Assembly (NCBI RefSeq): GCF_002975435.1
Contig: NZ_PCPT01000001.1
Location: 744,001 to 808,000 of the forward strand
Origin: Arthrobacter sp. MYb227
Lineage (GTDB): Bacteria; Actinomycetota; Actinomycetes; Actinomycetales; Micrococcaceae
Direction of reading: 5' to 3'
Length of the DNA stretch: 64,000 nt
Shown: positions 1-8,190 of the stretch, piece by piece
Layout: every line of letters starts with the position of its first letter
Position numbering within the stretch: the first letter of the stretch is position 1
The notes under the pieces: generated by a model
The model's input: only the letters and a program-made list of their open reading frames with translations
Databases searched by the model: none
What the model was told of the DNA's origin: nothing
Made by a program: the position numbers and the translations under genes

Positions 1-365
1 AAGGTCCGGGCGCGGACGGGGCAGTGGGCTACCTGTTGAAAGAAAAGGTGGGTCGCATTGCGGACTTCCTTCGTGTGCTGGACACGGTCGCGGGAGGCGG
101 GGTGGTTATTGATCCGGAGGTCATCAAATACATCACCCATTCAGCCACCGAAGACGGCCCCTTGGCACGGCTGACTCCGCGTGAATTGGAAGTCTTGGCT
201 CTGATGGCTCAGGGACGATCCAACGCGGAAATTGCCGAGGAACTCTTTCTCTCTGCTGCTGCGGTAAGTAAGCATGTGGCGAACGTATTTCTCAAACTGG
301 GGATGCCACCTGGCCAAGACAACCGCCGGGTCAAGGCGATCCTGACCTGGTTCGAATACAACTAG
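1..365 (+). CDS. LuxR/NarL-family response regulator, C-terminal part (truncated by window start)
   Basis: The frame is open from base 3 to the stop at 363-365, so the gene begins outside the window. The visible 120 residues start in the last part of a receiver domain (GADGAVGYLLKEKVG, the beta5/alpha5 region of NarL-type receivers) and continue into a LuxR-type helix-turn-helix: LTPRELEVLALMAQGRSNAEIAEELFLS split over the turn, then VSKHVANVFLKL. A GTG at 24 could be mistaken for a start but lies inside the receiver domain. The phosphoacceptor Asp and the partner kinase are upstream and not visible. It should be a DNA-binding transcription regulator of a two-component system; its target cannot be told from this fragment. 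Confidence 0.88.
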   Translation, partial: GPGADGAVGYLLKEKVGRIADFLRVLDTVAGGGVVIDPEVIKYITHSATEDGPLARLTPRELEVLALMAQGRSNAEIAEELFLSAAAVSKHVANVFLKLGMPPGQDNRRVKAILTWFEYN

Positions 366-466
366 GTCGGCTCCTCCAAGTAATCCCGGTTGTTTTTTAA
401 GCGTCTCAGTGGCCTGCACAAGGCGCTCCTGGAAGCTTGGCTAACCCACGAAGTACTCTGCAAGTT

Positions 467-595
467 ATGTCACTGACAGAAGTTTTCAGCACAACTCCCC
501 CGTTCTCAGAAGAGGAAGGCTCTGTGGGACTCAGCATCGGCGGGATTCCCGATTCCTCTGAGCGAACTCTCCATGACACGACATTGTCGAACTGA
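467..595 (+). CDS. possible 42-residue small protein, unknown
   Basis: ATG at 467 opens a 43-codon frame ending in TGA at 593-595. The product is acidic and soluble (MSLTEVFSTTPPFSEEEGSV at its start) with no recognisable domain. There is no Shine-Dalgarno, but TACTCT at 454-459 lies seven bases before the ATG, the same arrangement as several solid leaderless genes in this window. The rest of the 288-base gap after the response regulator shows nothing else. It may equally be a chance frame. Confidence 0.2.
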   Translation: MSLTEVFSTTPPFSEEEGSVGLSIGGIPDSSERTLHDTTLSN

Positions 596-653
596 CGGTA
601 CATAACTTGGAGAGGCAGGTGATGACTTCTTCGGTTGCTTCAGAGAAGACTCA

Positions 654-1004
654 TCAATCCGGGCTGTTGGCGGACGCTTCACCGGGATACTCCTGCGGGT
701 GGGACAAAATGTAGGCCCAACGTTCACCGATCTCCGTGTCGGAGGGCCGGAGGAGTCGATGTATCGCATGGAGCGTCGGCACCAATAATAGAATGAAGAC
801 AAAGAACCCCACGAAACTCGCGGCAGCAGAGTCAGGGTGAAGATCGGCAAATATCTCCAATACCAGGATCAAGGTGATCCAACAGGCAATACCCACGTAC
901 TGGAACATGCGAAGGATTTCCCTGATCGTCAAAGGCCATGCGTTCTGCCCGAGTGAGAAAGGCTGAACGTAGTACCTATTCGTTCTTCGCCGTTTCTGTT
1001 TCAT
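654..1004 (-). CDS. small membrane protein, hypothetical
   Basis: This is a 116-residue product with a basic N-terminus (MKQKRRRTNRYY), two hydrophobic stretches at about residues 36-53 and 63-82, and a charged C-terminal tail. The predicted layout is two membrane helices with both ends cytoplasmic. I do not recognise a family. The upstream bases read GAAGGAGACTCGTC before the ATG, a good ribosome binding site, which supports translation from 1004. It is convergent with the response regulator and divergent from the UspA-like gene. Confidence 0.6.
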   Translation of the reverse strand: MKQKRRRTNRYYVQPFSLGQNAWPLTIREILRMFQYVGIACWITLILVLEIFADLHPDSAAASFVGFFVFILLLVPTLHAIHRLLRPSDTEIGERWAYILSHPQEYPGEASANSPD

Positions 1005-1181
1005 GACGAGTCTCCTTCAAGAGGAACCGTTTCTCTCAATTTTCTCGTCTGGTGTAAACACCGTCAAGGAACGCTGCGCTGACCGAGTGGCAGCGGCCGT
1101 TCCTTGCCAACCTGCACCCAGCACTAGGAGAATTGAGCCAGATTTCCCTTCGCTTTTCGAGCCGCCGAATACGAGGTGATG

Positions 1182-1706
1182 ATGAGCATGTCAACGTTCC
1201 ACGGCAACGGCCTGTTGCACGGAGCGATAGTGGTTGGAGTTCGACCGCATCAACACCCGCGTGTGCTCTCGATGGGCGTGCGGCTTGCTGCTGAGCTGAA
1301 GCAGTATCTAGTGTGCGTCTATGTGATCTCGTGTCCTGCCTTGGGGGAACAGATGGTTGACGATGACACGGATTTCTTCAGTCTGCCCCAGACAGAACGC
1401 GATGAGTTCGGCGGAAAACAAGTCGACGACTTGCAACAGCGTCTTGAGGATGTACTTCTTCAAGCACCTGTTCCGTGGGTCCTGAAGATAGCCTATGGAG
1501 ATCCTGCACGGGCACTTGCCAAAGTGGCCGAGCGTCTTGAAGCGACCCTATTGGTTATCGGGGCCCATCAGAAAAGGACTCCGTGGAACTTGGGTCAGTT
1601 CAGGCATAACTCAATGGTCCTGCGAGCACTACTCCATCCGCAGGTTCCAGTGGTATTGGTCCCGACATCTAGCGCGAAGACACCTCCATCTTCAGCTGTT
1701 CCATAG
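1182..1706 (+). CDS. UspA-domain universal stress protein, degenerate nucleotide site
   Basis: The roughly 174-residue product has the UspA fold landmarks: an N-terminal strand (IVVGVRPHQHP), a central variable region, and C-terminal LLVIGAHQKR followed by PVVLVP. The nucleotide-binding signature of ATP-type Usp proteins (G-2X-G-9X-G-S/T after the VIG strand) is not present: after VIGAHQKRTPWNLGQFRHNS the glycine pattern is lost, so it probably does not bind ATP in the usual way. Start choice is uncertain among GTG 1176, ATG 1179, 1182 and 1188; GAGG at 1173-1176 is best spaced for 1182. It is monocistronic. Actinobacterial Usp proteins are often induced by hypoxia or stationary phase, but nothing here shows the signal. 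Confidence 0.7.
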   Translation: MSMSTFHGNGLLHGAIVVGVRPHQHPRVLSMGVRLAAELKQYLVCVYVISCPALGEQMVDDDTDFFSLPQTERDEFGGKQVDDLQQRLEDVLLQAPVPWVLKIAYGDPARALAKVAERLEATLLVIGAHQKRTPWNLGQFRHNSMVLRALLHPQVPVVLVPTSSAKTPPSSAVP

Positions 1707-2029
1707 CTGTTCCAACCCACTGACGGTTTCCAACCTGTGGGCTCATGCTTGTATCTCCGGGATAAATCAGCATCTTGCCGCAGAAAAACTGGTCCTGATC
1801 ATGGCTCCGGCCTTGCGCGGCGGAAACCCGGAACACGAGCATCGGAAGATCGTGTTCAGATCGAGTTTCCCCCAGACAAAAGCGCCCAGGAAGCCGTCGA
1901 CCGAACTTACGCGGGCTGAGAAACGGCGTCGGCTGCCTTTGACCGCACCTCGATGTCGGTTGCCCTGAAAGGGGACACAGCTCCGCAAGCGGAACCCTCA
2001 CTGGGACCAATGCATCGAGAAGTCTAGAA
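1707..2029. other. 323-base gap, no gene recognised
   Basis: Open frames cross this stretch in several phases, but none has a ribosome binding site with a recognisable protein, and the overlapping frames read as shuffled, Cys/Arg-rich sequence. I see no clear terminator for the upstream stress-protein gene. Confidence 0.4.
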
Positions 2030-2188
2030 TTAGCGGGTGCTTTTTGCCTGTTTTCTGTATACGAGATAGGTAGCAGCTGAACAAACCGCAGCAGCAAGCG
2101 AAAGTACACCCCATAGTGGATTGACTGGAAAAGCAAAACCCGCAGCAACTAGGAGTAGGACAGTTGCACCAATCGATAGTGATTTCAT
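2030..2188 (-). CDS. 52-residue small membrane protein
   Basis: The complement of 2188-2186 is ATG and the stop is the complement of 2032-2030. The product starts MKSLSIGATVLLLVAAGFAF, then PVNPLWG, then a second hydrophobic helix ending in TYLVYRKQAKSTR. This is a typical two-helix hairpin with a positive cytoplasmic tail, and it reads far better than the longer frames overlapping it. GGATAGG lies about seven bases upstream of the ATG and can act as ribosome binding site. Function unknown. Confidence 0.6.
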   Translation of the reverse strand: MKSLSIGATVLLLVAAGFAFPVNPLWGVLSLAAAVCSAATYLVYRKQAKSTR

Positions 2189-2501
2189 TGCAGTAGCCTA
2201 TCCAATTGCGAGCAAAAGTAAGCTCGACTGTGGCAATGTGACTTTCTGCGGGGTTTGTTTGAGAGTGTCCCGCAAGCCGGTCCTCTTGCGGGCAAAACTC
2301 CAGTCGACCTGCTCCTTTGAAAACTAGATATTTTTTCTGTCCCGTATACCCCGCCCGCAAAAATGCCCGGTGAAGGTACGCTAACTGGGACACTATTTAG
2401 TCCCTAAAAATGACAACTGCTGATGCCTCGTTGAAAGAGTTTAGCCAAGTGCTTCGGGCACCAATAAGCTGCGCTATTTTTCCATAGTGCAGCATTTTGT
2501 T
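2189..2501. other. 313-base gap with a hairpin at 2269-2292
   Basis: This is the upstream region of the 52-residue membrane protein and the downstream region of the small exporter gene. It holds one perfect inverted repeat (listed separately) and an AT-rich stretch around 2325-2340. No coding frame is convincing. Confidence 0.4.
2269..2292. repeat. inverted repeat, 8-bp stem
   Basis: CCCGCAAG and CTTGCGGG are perfect complements around an 8-base loop. No T-run follows on either strand, so it may be a weak terminator or an operator. Confidence 0.4.
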
Positions 2502-2981
2502 CTAGCGGCCCAGCATTACATCGATACCAAAGTAGGCAAGGGCACCGAAAGCTGAACCCCACAGAATGATGGAAATGATCTGCCAGAAGATCACTTGGTT
2601 CTTCGAAGCGCCGAAAGAAACCAACGCGGCAGAGGTGATCTGACTCGGCAAGATCGCCTGACCCAAGAGGCTCACTCCAGCAACCCCGTACTTGTCAAAA
2701 GCGGCGCGAAGCTTCACGTACTTTGGCTTTGATTCTTTTTCTTCCTTGCCCTTGGTGACCGAACGGCGCAACAAGTGAGCGCCGTTGACCAGCAAAAGCA
2801 TTGAAGCGACATTGCCGATGACTGCAGCAAGGATGGCAAGCACCGGATTCATACCAAGCACCACACCAATGACGGATCCAAAGTAGGACTCAATGAAGGG
2901 AATGGCTGCCGCAAGAATGACTGCAACCCACTGCAGTGCTGGCGGGAATGTTGCGGCGAAGTCCTGTACTGATTCGATCAT
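2502..2981 (-). CDS. small multidrug-export family membrane protein (Sm_multidrug_ex)
   Basis: This 159-residue integral membrane protein has about four or five hydrophobic segments, with a loop of Lys/Glu residues near residues 75-90. The pattern of an N-terminal AIPFIESYFGSVIG helix, a middle VIGNVASMLLL helix and a C-terminal GQAILPSQITSAALVSFGAS segment matches the actinobacterial family annotated as small multidrug efflux protein (PF06695-like). The substrate is not known for most members and the drug link should be treated as a family label. Upstream of the ATG the sequence is AT-rich without a strong Shine-Dalgarno. It is followed by no obvious partner gene. Confidence 0.68.
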   Translation of the reverse strand: MIESVQDFAATFPPALQWVAVILAAAIPFIESYFGSVIGVVLGMNPVLAILAAVIGNVASMLLLVNGAHLLRRSVTKGKEEKESKPKYVKLRAAFDKYGVAGVSLLGQAILPSQITSAALVSFGASKNQVIFWQIISIILWGSAFGALAYFGIDVMLGR

Positions 2982-3159
2982 TGTGTGATTCCAATTCGGT
3001 CGGTCGGCAAATTCTTTGCCGTCGGCTCTTTACACACCTAAGCCTATGAATAAGCACCGCTCCCCTGCCGGCCCTTGCGGATGAGATCGAAGGCAGACAA
3101 CAAGGCCCACTTCATACAAACGGATGAGTCGATTCGCCCCTACTCATTGGCGTTAAACA

Positions 3160-3207
3160 CCTAGTGGGTCGCCTGCACAAGTTTCCTTGTACACGCGACC
3201 CACTAGG
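3160..3207. terminator. hairpin terminator downstream of DEAD-box helicase gene
   Basis: A 13-bp perfect stem (CCTAGTGGGTCGC with its complement) extends into a second partly paired stem and a TTT loop. It lies about 46 bases past the helicase stop codon. No long T-run follows, as is usual for actinobacterial terminators. Confidence 0.75.
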
Positions 3208-3253
3208 TCTCATGCTTTTGGGCTAGTTACTTTCAAGCCCAGACGCTGAAGTC

Positions 3254-5074
3254 TTAGTAGCTGCGGCCGTTCGAGGCCGGTGCCGAGGCACGGCGCGGAC
3301 CGCGTGAGCGGCCGCCACCACGGCTTGCACCGTTCGCCGCTTCAACCTTTGAAGCACCTAGGGCTTCGCCAACTGTATTTCCACCGCGTGGGCGTGAGCT
3401 TGCGCCCGACCCCTGACGCTGGCCCGCATTGTTGCGAGCGGTTGCGTTACCGCGTCCGGCACCACGACGAGCCACATCGCGATCGTCCTGGCGCATATCA
3501 GCACGGCGATCCGAGCGGTTGCCCCCACGGCTGTCTTCGCGGCGTTCGCCACCACGAGGCGCCGAACCGTTGCCACGTGAATCATTGCGGCGTTCCCCGG
3601 TGCGAGCACCCGGTGCTGCATAGCCGCGACCTTCGCCACGGTTTTCGCTGCGGCCTTCGCTGCGACGTTCGGACACGCTATTACGGGTTGAAGTTGCCGC
3701 GTAGCCCCGCCCTTCAGCACGGCGCTCGCCACGATTTTCATCGCGGTTACGCGGGGCTTCTGAGGAATTGCTGCGAGCCGGAGCATTGCTCTTGGAGGTT
3801 CCACGACCGCCACGACGACGGCCACGGCCCCCCGCGGCATCCGAATCGTTCAAGGTGTCCTTGCGGACCGTGGCAGTGCTGCGCAGCTGCGGTGCAACAT
3901 AAGCAACCGGCTCTGCGCGCTCGCCAACAACGTCGGAGACGATCTGGGCGTTTGGGGTTACCTTGACGATCGGCACCTTCAGGCCGGCTGCCTTCAACAG
4001 TGACTTAACATCGCTCTGCTGATCCGGGGTGGCGATGGTGACAACGGTTCCGTCCGAACCGGCACGAGCAGTACGGCCCGAGCGGTGCAGGTAAGCCTTG
4101 TGCTCGGCCGGTGGATCGATGTGAACAACAAGTTCAACACCGTCAACGTGTACGCCACGGGCCGCAACGTCGGTTGCCACAAGTACGCGGGCATCGCCTG
4201 CGGAGAATGCGGCAAGGTTACGGTCGCGAGCGTTCTGGCTCAGGTTGCCGTGCAAATCAACGGTGGGGATGCCGCACTTGGACAGCCAGACGGCCATCTT
4301 CTTGGCGTGGTGCTTGGTGCGCATGAACATGATGCGACGACCGGAGCCGGAGGCCAGGGTGCGGACCAGTTCCTTCTTGTCGTCGTTTGAAACCATGAAC
4401 ACGTGGTGTTCCATGGTGTTCACCGAGGCCGAAGGAGCGTCAACCGAATGCACGGTTGGGTTATCCAGGTAACGCTGGACCAGCTTGTCCACGCCGTTAT
4501 CCAAAGTCGCGGAGAAGAGCATGTGCTGGATACCGCGCGGAGCCTGGTCAAGGATGCGCTTGACGACCGGAAGGAAGCCAAGGTCTGCCATGTGATCGGC
4601 TTCGTCAAGGACGGAGATTTCTACGCGGGAAAGATCTGCAACGCGTTGCTTGAGCAAATCTTCGAGGCGACCCGGGCAGGCAATGAGGATGTCAACGCCG
4701 GCGTTGAGTTCCTTTTCCTGGCGTAGCTGGGAGACGCCACCAAAGACCACTGCGGTGCGCAAATCTGCTGCCTGGGCCATTGGCTCAACAACCTTGGCGA
4801 TCTGGGTTGCCAGTTCGCGGGTTGGTGCCATGATCAGGGCACGGGGGAAACGTGCCTTGCGTGGCTTGGGGTTAGCGGCCAGTCGGGCGACAACGGGAAG
4901 CGAGAAGGCAAGGGTCTTGCCCGAGCCGGTCTGTCCGCGACCTAGGACGTCGCCACCCTTGAGGGTGGTTGGAAGTGTTGCTTCCTGGATGGGGAATGCT
5001 GTTTCGATTCCCTGGTCGGCAAGGACCTGGGCGAAGATTGCGGGCACACCAAGGGAAGTGAATGAAGGACTCAC
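3254..5074 (-). CDS. DEAD-box ATP-dependent RNA helicase with RG-rich basic tail
   Basis: The frame is open to 5236, but the family start is the GTG at 5074 (VSPSFTSLGVPAIFAQVLAD, the Q-motif region), preceded by the purine-rich GAGAGAAAG, giving 606 residues. Motifs in order: FPIQEATLP (Q motif), GQTGSGKT (Walker A), PTRELATQ, VLDEADHMADLGF (DEAD), SATLDN, and HRSGRTARAG (motif VI). The last ~180 residues are low-complexity, rich in RGG, RGE and GER repeats, which in this family bind RNA nonspecifically. Likely roles are RNA unwinding in ribosome assembly, mRNA decay or cold adaptation. The leader upstream of the GTG is at least 160 bases long, so post-transcriptional control is possible. 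Confidence 0.92.
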   Translation of the reverse strand: MSPSFTSLGVPAIFAQVLADQGIETAFPIQEATLPTTLKGGDVLGRGQTGSGKTLAFSLPVVARLAANPKPRKARFPRALIMAPTRELATQIAKVVEPMAQAADLRTAVVFGGVSQLRQEKELNAGVDILIACPGRLEDLLKQRVADLSRVEISVLDEADHMADLGFLPVVKRILDQAPRGIQHMLFSATLDNGVDKLVQRYLDNPTVHSVDAPSASVNTMEHHVFMVSNDDKKELVRTLASGSGRRIMFMRTKHHAKKMAVWLSKCGIPTVDLHGNLSQNARDRNLAAFSAGDARVLVATDVAARGVHVDGVELVVHIDPPAEHKAYLHRSGRTARAGSDGTVVTIATPDQQSDVKSLLKAAGLKVPIVKVTPNAQIVSDVVGERAEPVAYVAPQLRSTATVRKDTLNDSDAAGGRGRRRGGRGTSKSNAPARSNSSEAPRNRDENRGERRAEGRGYAATSTRNSVSERRSEGRSENRGEGRGYAAPGARTGERRNDSRGNGSAPRGGERREDSRGGNRSDRRADMRQDDRDVARRGAGRGNATARNNAGQRQGSGASSRPRGGNTVGEALGASKVEAANGASRGGGRSRGPRRASAPASNGRSY

Positions 5075-5332
5075 GTGGTTCTTTCTCTCAAAGCTTCGCA
5101 CGACGGTTTCGGCGCGCGTGGTCGCCGAAGAAAGAGAGAGCCAAGATGGCGCAAAGCGCACATGGTGCACACCGTGATCATTCAAAGAGAAAGATGTATC
5201 GAACGGCGGACCGGGAAATCTAATCTGTCGACGCATGGACCGCTGAACCCCTAGGAAACTAATCTTTAGGAATTACCGATCCACAAGTTTCAATCTTATC
5301 AGTACACCAAGGTTGACCGGACGAGAGATCCG

Positions 5333-7480
5333 TTACCTTTTAGCTCCCAACTCACTTGGCCACCACACCCTCGGGCCGATGTCATAAACGAGAGCCGGAA
5401 CTAAGAACGATCTGACCACCAAGGTATCGAGCAGGACACCGAAGGCAACGATGAATCCGAGCTGAACTAGGAACATGATCGGGATGATGCCTAGGGCGGC
5501 GAATGTTGCGGCAAGCACCACACCGGCCGAGGTGATCACACCGCCGGTCACCGAAAGCCCACGCAGCACGCCGGCTCGTGTTCCATGCAGCATTGACTCC
5601 TCGCGGACTCTGGTCATTAAGAAGATATTGTAGTCAACACCCAAAGCAACGAGGAACACGAAGCCAAAGAGTGGTACCGAGGGATCTGCACCAGAAAATT
5701 TGAAGATTCCGTTGAATACCCAGGCCGATATGCCCATCGCCGTTCCATAGGACAGCACGGTGGTTGCCACAAGCAATACCGGGGCAACGATGGAGCGTAA
5801 CAACAACATCAGGATCAGCAGGATGGCACCGAGGATCAGCGGGATGATCTTCACTAGGTCGGTCTCGGCGGTTGTCGCCGTGTCGCTAAGTGTTGCCGTG
5901 GTGCCGCCGACCAGGGATTCCGGGTCCATTCCGTGGATGGCGGTTCGGAGCTCGACAAGTGTTGCCTTGGCGGCATCCGAGTCGGCGGCATCATCAAGGG
6001 TGATCGAGATCAGCGATTTACCCTCAACAACTTGGGGTTTGCGCCCCGCATCCGCCAGCGCCGGTCCCCCGTCCGGGGCCTGGATATAGGCGGAAGCTAC
6101 CCCGTCAAGCTTTTCGATTTTCGGAAGCGCTTCCTGGGCGGTGCCGCTACCAACGATGGCGAAGGCCGGGCTGCCGGTGCCACCGGGGAAATGCTGGCCC
6201 AGGACCACTTGTCCGTCGCGAGAATCGGTTTGCCCTAAGACAAGGTCGCTTTGCGGGACCCCTGATGCCTTGAACTGGGTCACTCCTAGGGCACCAGCCA
6301 CCAGGAGAATCGCTGTAATGATCCAGATCGGGCGCGGATGGCGTCCCACGAATCTTGCGAGGTTTCCCCAGAGTCCATCCGGGAGTTCCTCGGGGCCCAA
6401 TGGACGGGCGGGTTTTGGTATGAACGGCCAGTAGGCCGAACGCCCCAACAGCCCCAGTGCAGCGGGCAGAAAGCTCAGCGCCGCGATGATGGAAAAGACA
6501 ATGCCGCTGGCGCCGATGGGCCCCAGTGCCTTGTTCGAGTTCAGGTCGGAGAACAGCAGGCACAGCAGGCCCACGGTCACGGTGCCGCCGGAGGCAAGGA
6601 TTGGTTCGACCGAACGTTTCCAGGCAATGGTTGTGGCCTCCCAACGGGTTGCCCCGTGGGCCAGCGCCTCGCGGTGCCTTGCAACGTACAGAAGCGAATA
6701 GTCGGTGGCGGCTCCAATGACAAGGATCGAGAGGATTCCTTGGCTTTGCCCGTCCAGCCGGATCCAACCTTCCTTGGCCATGAAGTACACGGCAACGATG
6801 GCCGCACACAACGCAGCGACGGCAGTGAATAGGACCACGAAGGGCAGCAGGATCGAGCGGTAGACCAGCAACAAGATCAACAGCACCGCCGAGAGTGCCA
6901 CGCCCAGCAGCACCCCGTCAATGCCGCCGAATGCCTCCACCAGGTCCGCGTTGAACCCGGCAGGCCCCGTCACGTAGGCGCGAGTGCCCTCGGGGATCCG
7001 CTCATCAAGCTCGGTGCGCAGCGCCTGAACAGCTTCCTTGGTTTCACCGGATGTACTCAGTGGCACCAACAGCTGGGCGGCTAGTGAGTCTTGCGAGGCG
7101 AAGGGCCCGATGATTTCACCGTCGAGATCCCGAAGGTCTTTCAGCGACTCGGCGACCTTGGCAATGGCAGCCTGGTCCAGGGCCGTATCGCCAGCGATGA
7201 CAACGACTGCTGGAATCGCATCGGAGGTGCGGAATTTTGCTTGCCATTCGAGTGCCCGGGTGGCCTCGGCCGAGGCTGGCAGGAATGACGCCTGATCGGT
7301 GGTCTGCACCTCGCTAAGCTTTCCGAAGGTTGGCCCACCCACCCCGGCAACACCGAGCCATACGAGGACCAGAACTACCGCAACTAAGGCACGCGCCTTG
7401 CCGCTCACCGCCAATTTGTTCTTGCCGGATGAATCTGGCTGAGTCGTGGCTACGACTGGTTCCGCAACGTGCTTCTCCAT
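5333..7480 (-). CDS. MMPL-family RND transporter
   Basis: This 715-residue membrane protein has the MmpL/RND repeat layout: an N-terminal helix (residues 28-48), a large extracytoplasmic loop, five or so helices around 185-340, then a second copy with its loop near 400-530 and helices 540-700. The motif GADPSVPLFGFVFLVALGVD with DYNIFLMTRVREE is characteristic of the C-terminal MMPL half; the N-terminal half has GAATDYSLLYVARHRE. Such transporters use the proton gradient to export lipids, drugs or other hydrophobic compounds. AAAAGGGAAACC precedes the ATG. It diverges from a MarR regulator 96 bases away, a layout typical of an exporter controlled by its neighbour; the ligand is unknown. Confidence 0.88.
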   Translation of the reverse strand: MEKHVAEPVVATTQPDSSGKNKLAVSGKARALVAVVLVLVWLGVAGVGGPTFGKLSEVQTTDQASFLPASAEATRALEWQAKFRTSDAIPAVVVIAGDTALDQAAIAKVAESLKDLRDLDGEIIGPFASQDSLAAQLLVPLSTSGETKEAVQALRTELDERIPEGTRAYVTGPAGFNADLVEAFGGIDGVLLGVALSAVLLILLLVYRSILLPFVVLFTAVAALCAAIVAVYFMAKEGWIRLDGQSQGILSILVIGAATDYSLLYVARHREALAHGATRWEATTIAWKRSVEPILASGGTVTVGLLCLLFSDLNSNKALGPIGASGIVFSIIAALSFLPAALGLLGRSAYWPFIPKPARPLGPEELPDGLWGNLARFVGRHPRPIWIITAILLVAGALGVTQFKASGVPQSDLVLGQTDSRDGQVVLGQHFPGGTGSPAFAIVGSGTAQEALPKIEKLDGVASAYIQAPDGGPALADAGRKPQVVEGKSLISITLDDAADSDAAKATLVELRTAIHGMDPESLVGGTTATLSDTATTAETDLVKIIPLILGAILLILMLLLRSIVAPVLLVATTVLSYGTAMGISAWVFNGIFKFSGADPSVPLFGFVFLVALGVDYNIFLMTRVREESMLHGTRAGVLRGLSVTGGVITSAGVVLAATFAALGIIPIMFLVQLGFIVAFGVLLDTLVVRSFLVPALVYDIGPRVWWPSELGAKR

Positions 7481-7576
7481 GGTTTCCCTTTTCGCGATGG
7501 CGAACTTCTCGAGATGAAAACAAAGTACCTGCCCTAAATAATATTTCCATCATGGAACTACCGCAACCTCGGACTT

Positions 7577-8047
7577 ATGATTGGCTTTATGAATTCTTCC
7601 TCGGCCCACGCTTTGCTGTTGCTGCTTCAGCAGTTTGTGCAGGCCTCCGACCGGTATGTGGAGTCAACAGGAACTCGGCATCACCTCCATCGCACCGATA
7701 TGAATGCGATTGCAATCATCATCCGATTCATGCTGGCAGGGAATGCCCCAACCCCGGGAGAGCTCTCGCGTGAACTCAGCTTGAGTGCCCCAGCGACCAG
7801 CGCGCTACTCGAGCGACTCGAACGCAGTGGTCACGTTGAACGCCTGAGGATCGATAATGACCGCCGCGTGGTGCGCATACGCATTACCCAGAAAGCCAAA
7901 ACGGAAGGACAACTCATGTTCGCTCCGCTTGCCGCAAGCATGATGGGAATCATCGCAAATTACGCAGAGTCCGACATAGCCTTAATTACCAAGTTCATGA
8001 CCGAAGCCATCTCCGGCGTGGACAATGCGAGCAAAGTGGGCGAATAA
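7577..8047 (+). CDS. MarR-family transcriptional regulator
   Basis: The 156-residue product has a winged helix-turn-helix in the middle: PTPGELSRELSLSAPATSALLERLERSG is the recognition region (read across two helices), followed by the wing residues IDNDRRVVRIRIT. The N-terminal and C-terminal helices fit the MarR dimer interface. It is divergent from the MMPL exporter, so the shared 96-base region, which contains an AT-rich segment at about 7535-7548, is its likely operator. A MarR protein would repress the exporter until a hydrophobic ligand binds; this is inferred from the arrangement. The start has a poor ribosome binding site; ATG at 7589 is an alternative. Confidence 0.85.
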   Translation: MIGFMNSSSAHALLLLLQQFVQASDRYVESTGTRHHLHRTDMNAIAIIIRFMLAGNAPTPGELSRELSLSAPATSALLERLERSGHVERLRIDNDRRVVRIRITQKAKTEGQLMFAPLAASMMGIIANYAESDIALITKFMTEAISGVDNASKVGE

Positions 8048-8190
8048 CGCCCGGGTATCCCTCCAACATCCCCCAGGGAACTCTTTTTCACTTCCGATTC
8101 TTCATGGTTCAAATCCGCCACGAGTACTAGGCTCAGGGTAGAAGCCTGCCCAACAGCCCCGGGCAGTGCAGGACAAGTGAGGAACCGCTC

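Noticed and set aside
604-711. 30-codon plus-strand frame after GGAGAGG (ATG about 622)
   Set aside because: It overlaps the 3' end of the minus-strand membrane protein gene and has no recognisable content.
1998-2393. 131-codon minus-strand frame overlapping the small membrane protein
   Set aside because: Cys/Trp/Phe-rich, no domain; the 52-residue frame in a different phase reads as a proper membrane protein.
3280-3966. Long plus-strand frame of 228 codons opposite the helicase tail
   Set aside because: It is the antisense shadow of the RG-rich repeat region; Arg/His/Cys-rich composition without a domain.
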